Shown in pieces: positions 63,701 through 64,000 of a stretch of DNA of 64,000 nt; positions within the stretch are counted from its first letter, which is position 1, and each line of letters opens with the position of its first letter. This stretch comes from Branchiostoma floridae. Taxonomy: Eukaryota; Chordata; Leptocardii; Amphioxiformes; Branchiostomatidae. The notes under the pieces were generated by a model. It had not been told where the DNA came from, did not search any database, and worked only from the letters and a program-made list of their open reading frames with translations. The DNA is taken from the NCBI RefSeq assembly GCF_000003815.2, contig NC_049989.1:21957128-22021127 (forward strand), read 5' to 3'. Made by a program: the position numbers and the translations under genes.

Positions 63701-64000
63701 ACTAAGCACAACTAGATCGACCTAAGTGAAAAATACTATTAGGTAAAATGGGTCTAAAATTTCATTTCTATTGCACTTGCCTCCTCTCACACACATCTCA
63801 GACCAGACAGGTGATGTGAAACATGAGATGATTTGAAATGGCCTCCAGGCCTTAATAAGATTAGAGGCACACAAACCACTTACAACTTCAGAAGCTTTCA
63901 GCCCATTCAATTAAGAACTTCCAAAGAGCTCACAAGTGTCTGGTCTGGAGTCTTCAAGGATTCTCTGGCACGCTGCCCCACTTAGCCCACGCTAATCTGA

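Overview
This window looks like cephalochordate (lancelet, Branchiostoma) nuclear DNA, and it is almost entirely non-coding. I infer the organism from dispersed inverted-repeat elements that I remember as characteristic of lancelet genomes. One has ends CTGTAAATGC and a body of TTCGCGGTG words. Another begins ATCTCCAAGCAGATCCTACG. Another begins AGGCCACACCRATTTAATTT. No database search was possible. There are no bacterial operons, rRNA genes, complete tRNA genes or CRISPR arrays. Five runs of N (26919-27018, 31594-31790, 34769-34868, 41287-41386, 43066-43165) are assembly gaps.

Layout. 0-15 kb: AT-rich unique DNA with local tandem duplications, a 604-bp hAT-like element with an 8-bp target duplication (6421-7040), a tRNA-derived SINE (7756-7993) and a 2.2-kb array (9.0-11.2 kb). 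15.7-20.6 kb: a homogenised 78-bp satellite followed by older arrays. 20.6-29 kb: AT-rich DNA, decayed LINE pieces and a truncated retrotransposon insertion with a perfect 13-bp target duplication. 29.4-30.65 kb: a 51-bp minisatellite. 31-39 kb: more arrays, a fold-back element and three inverted-repeat elements. 40-47 kb: the only stretch with plausible exons. These are four minus-strand candidates (46489-46613, 45802-45828, 43963-44034, 42321-42506) whose phases fit one another, and one plus-strand candidate (40325-40421). I cannot name either gene. 48.4-60.2 kb: a region full of minus-strand remnants of the C2H2 zinc-finger linker H-T-G-E-K/R-P, several of them amplified into separate tandem arrays. 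60-64 kb: another inverted-repeat element and two non-LTR reverse-transcriptase C-terminal remnants.

The most unusual feature is the 48.4-60.2 kb zinc-finger-linker region. At least three unrelated minisatellites (27, 31 and about 185 bp), plus many single sites, carry the same H-[ST]-G-[ED] core on the same strand. A second signal is seven RFX-type X-box palindromes, three of them perfect copies of GTTGCCATGGCAAC with different flanks. They lie in or near GC-richer, repeat-poor islands that may be conserved regulatory elements.

Most long open frames here are by-products of tandem repeats whose unit length is a multiple of three, and are not annotated as genes.
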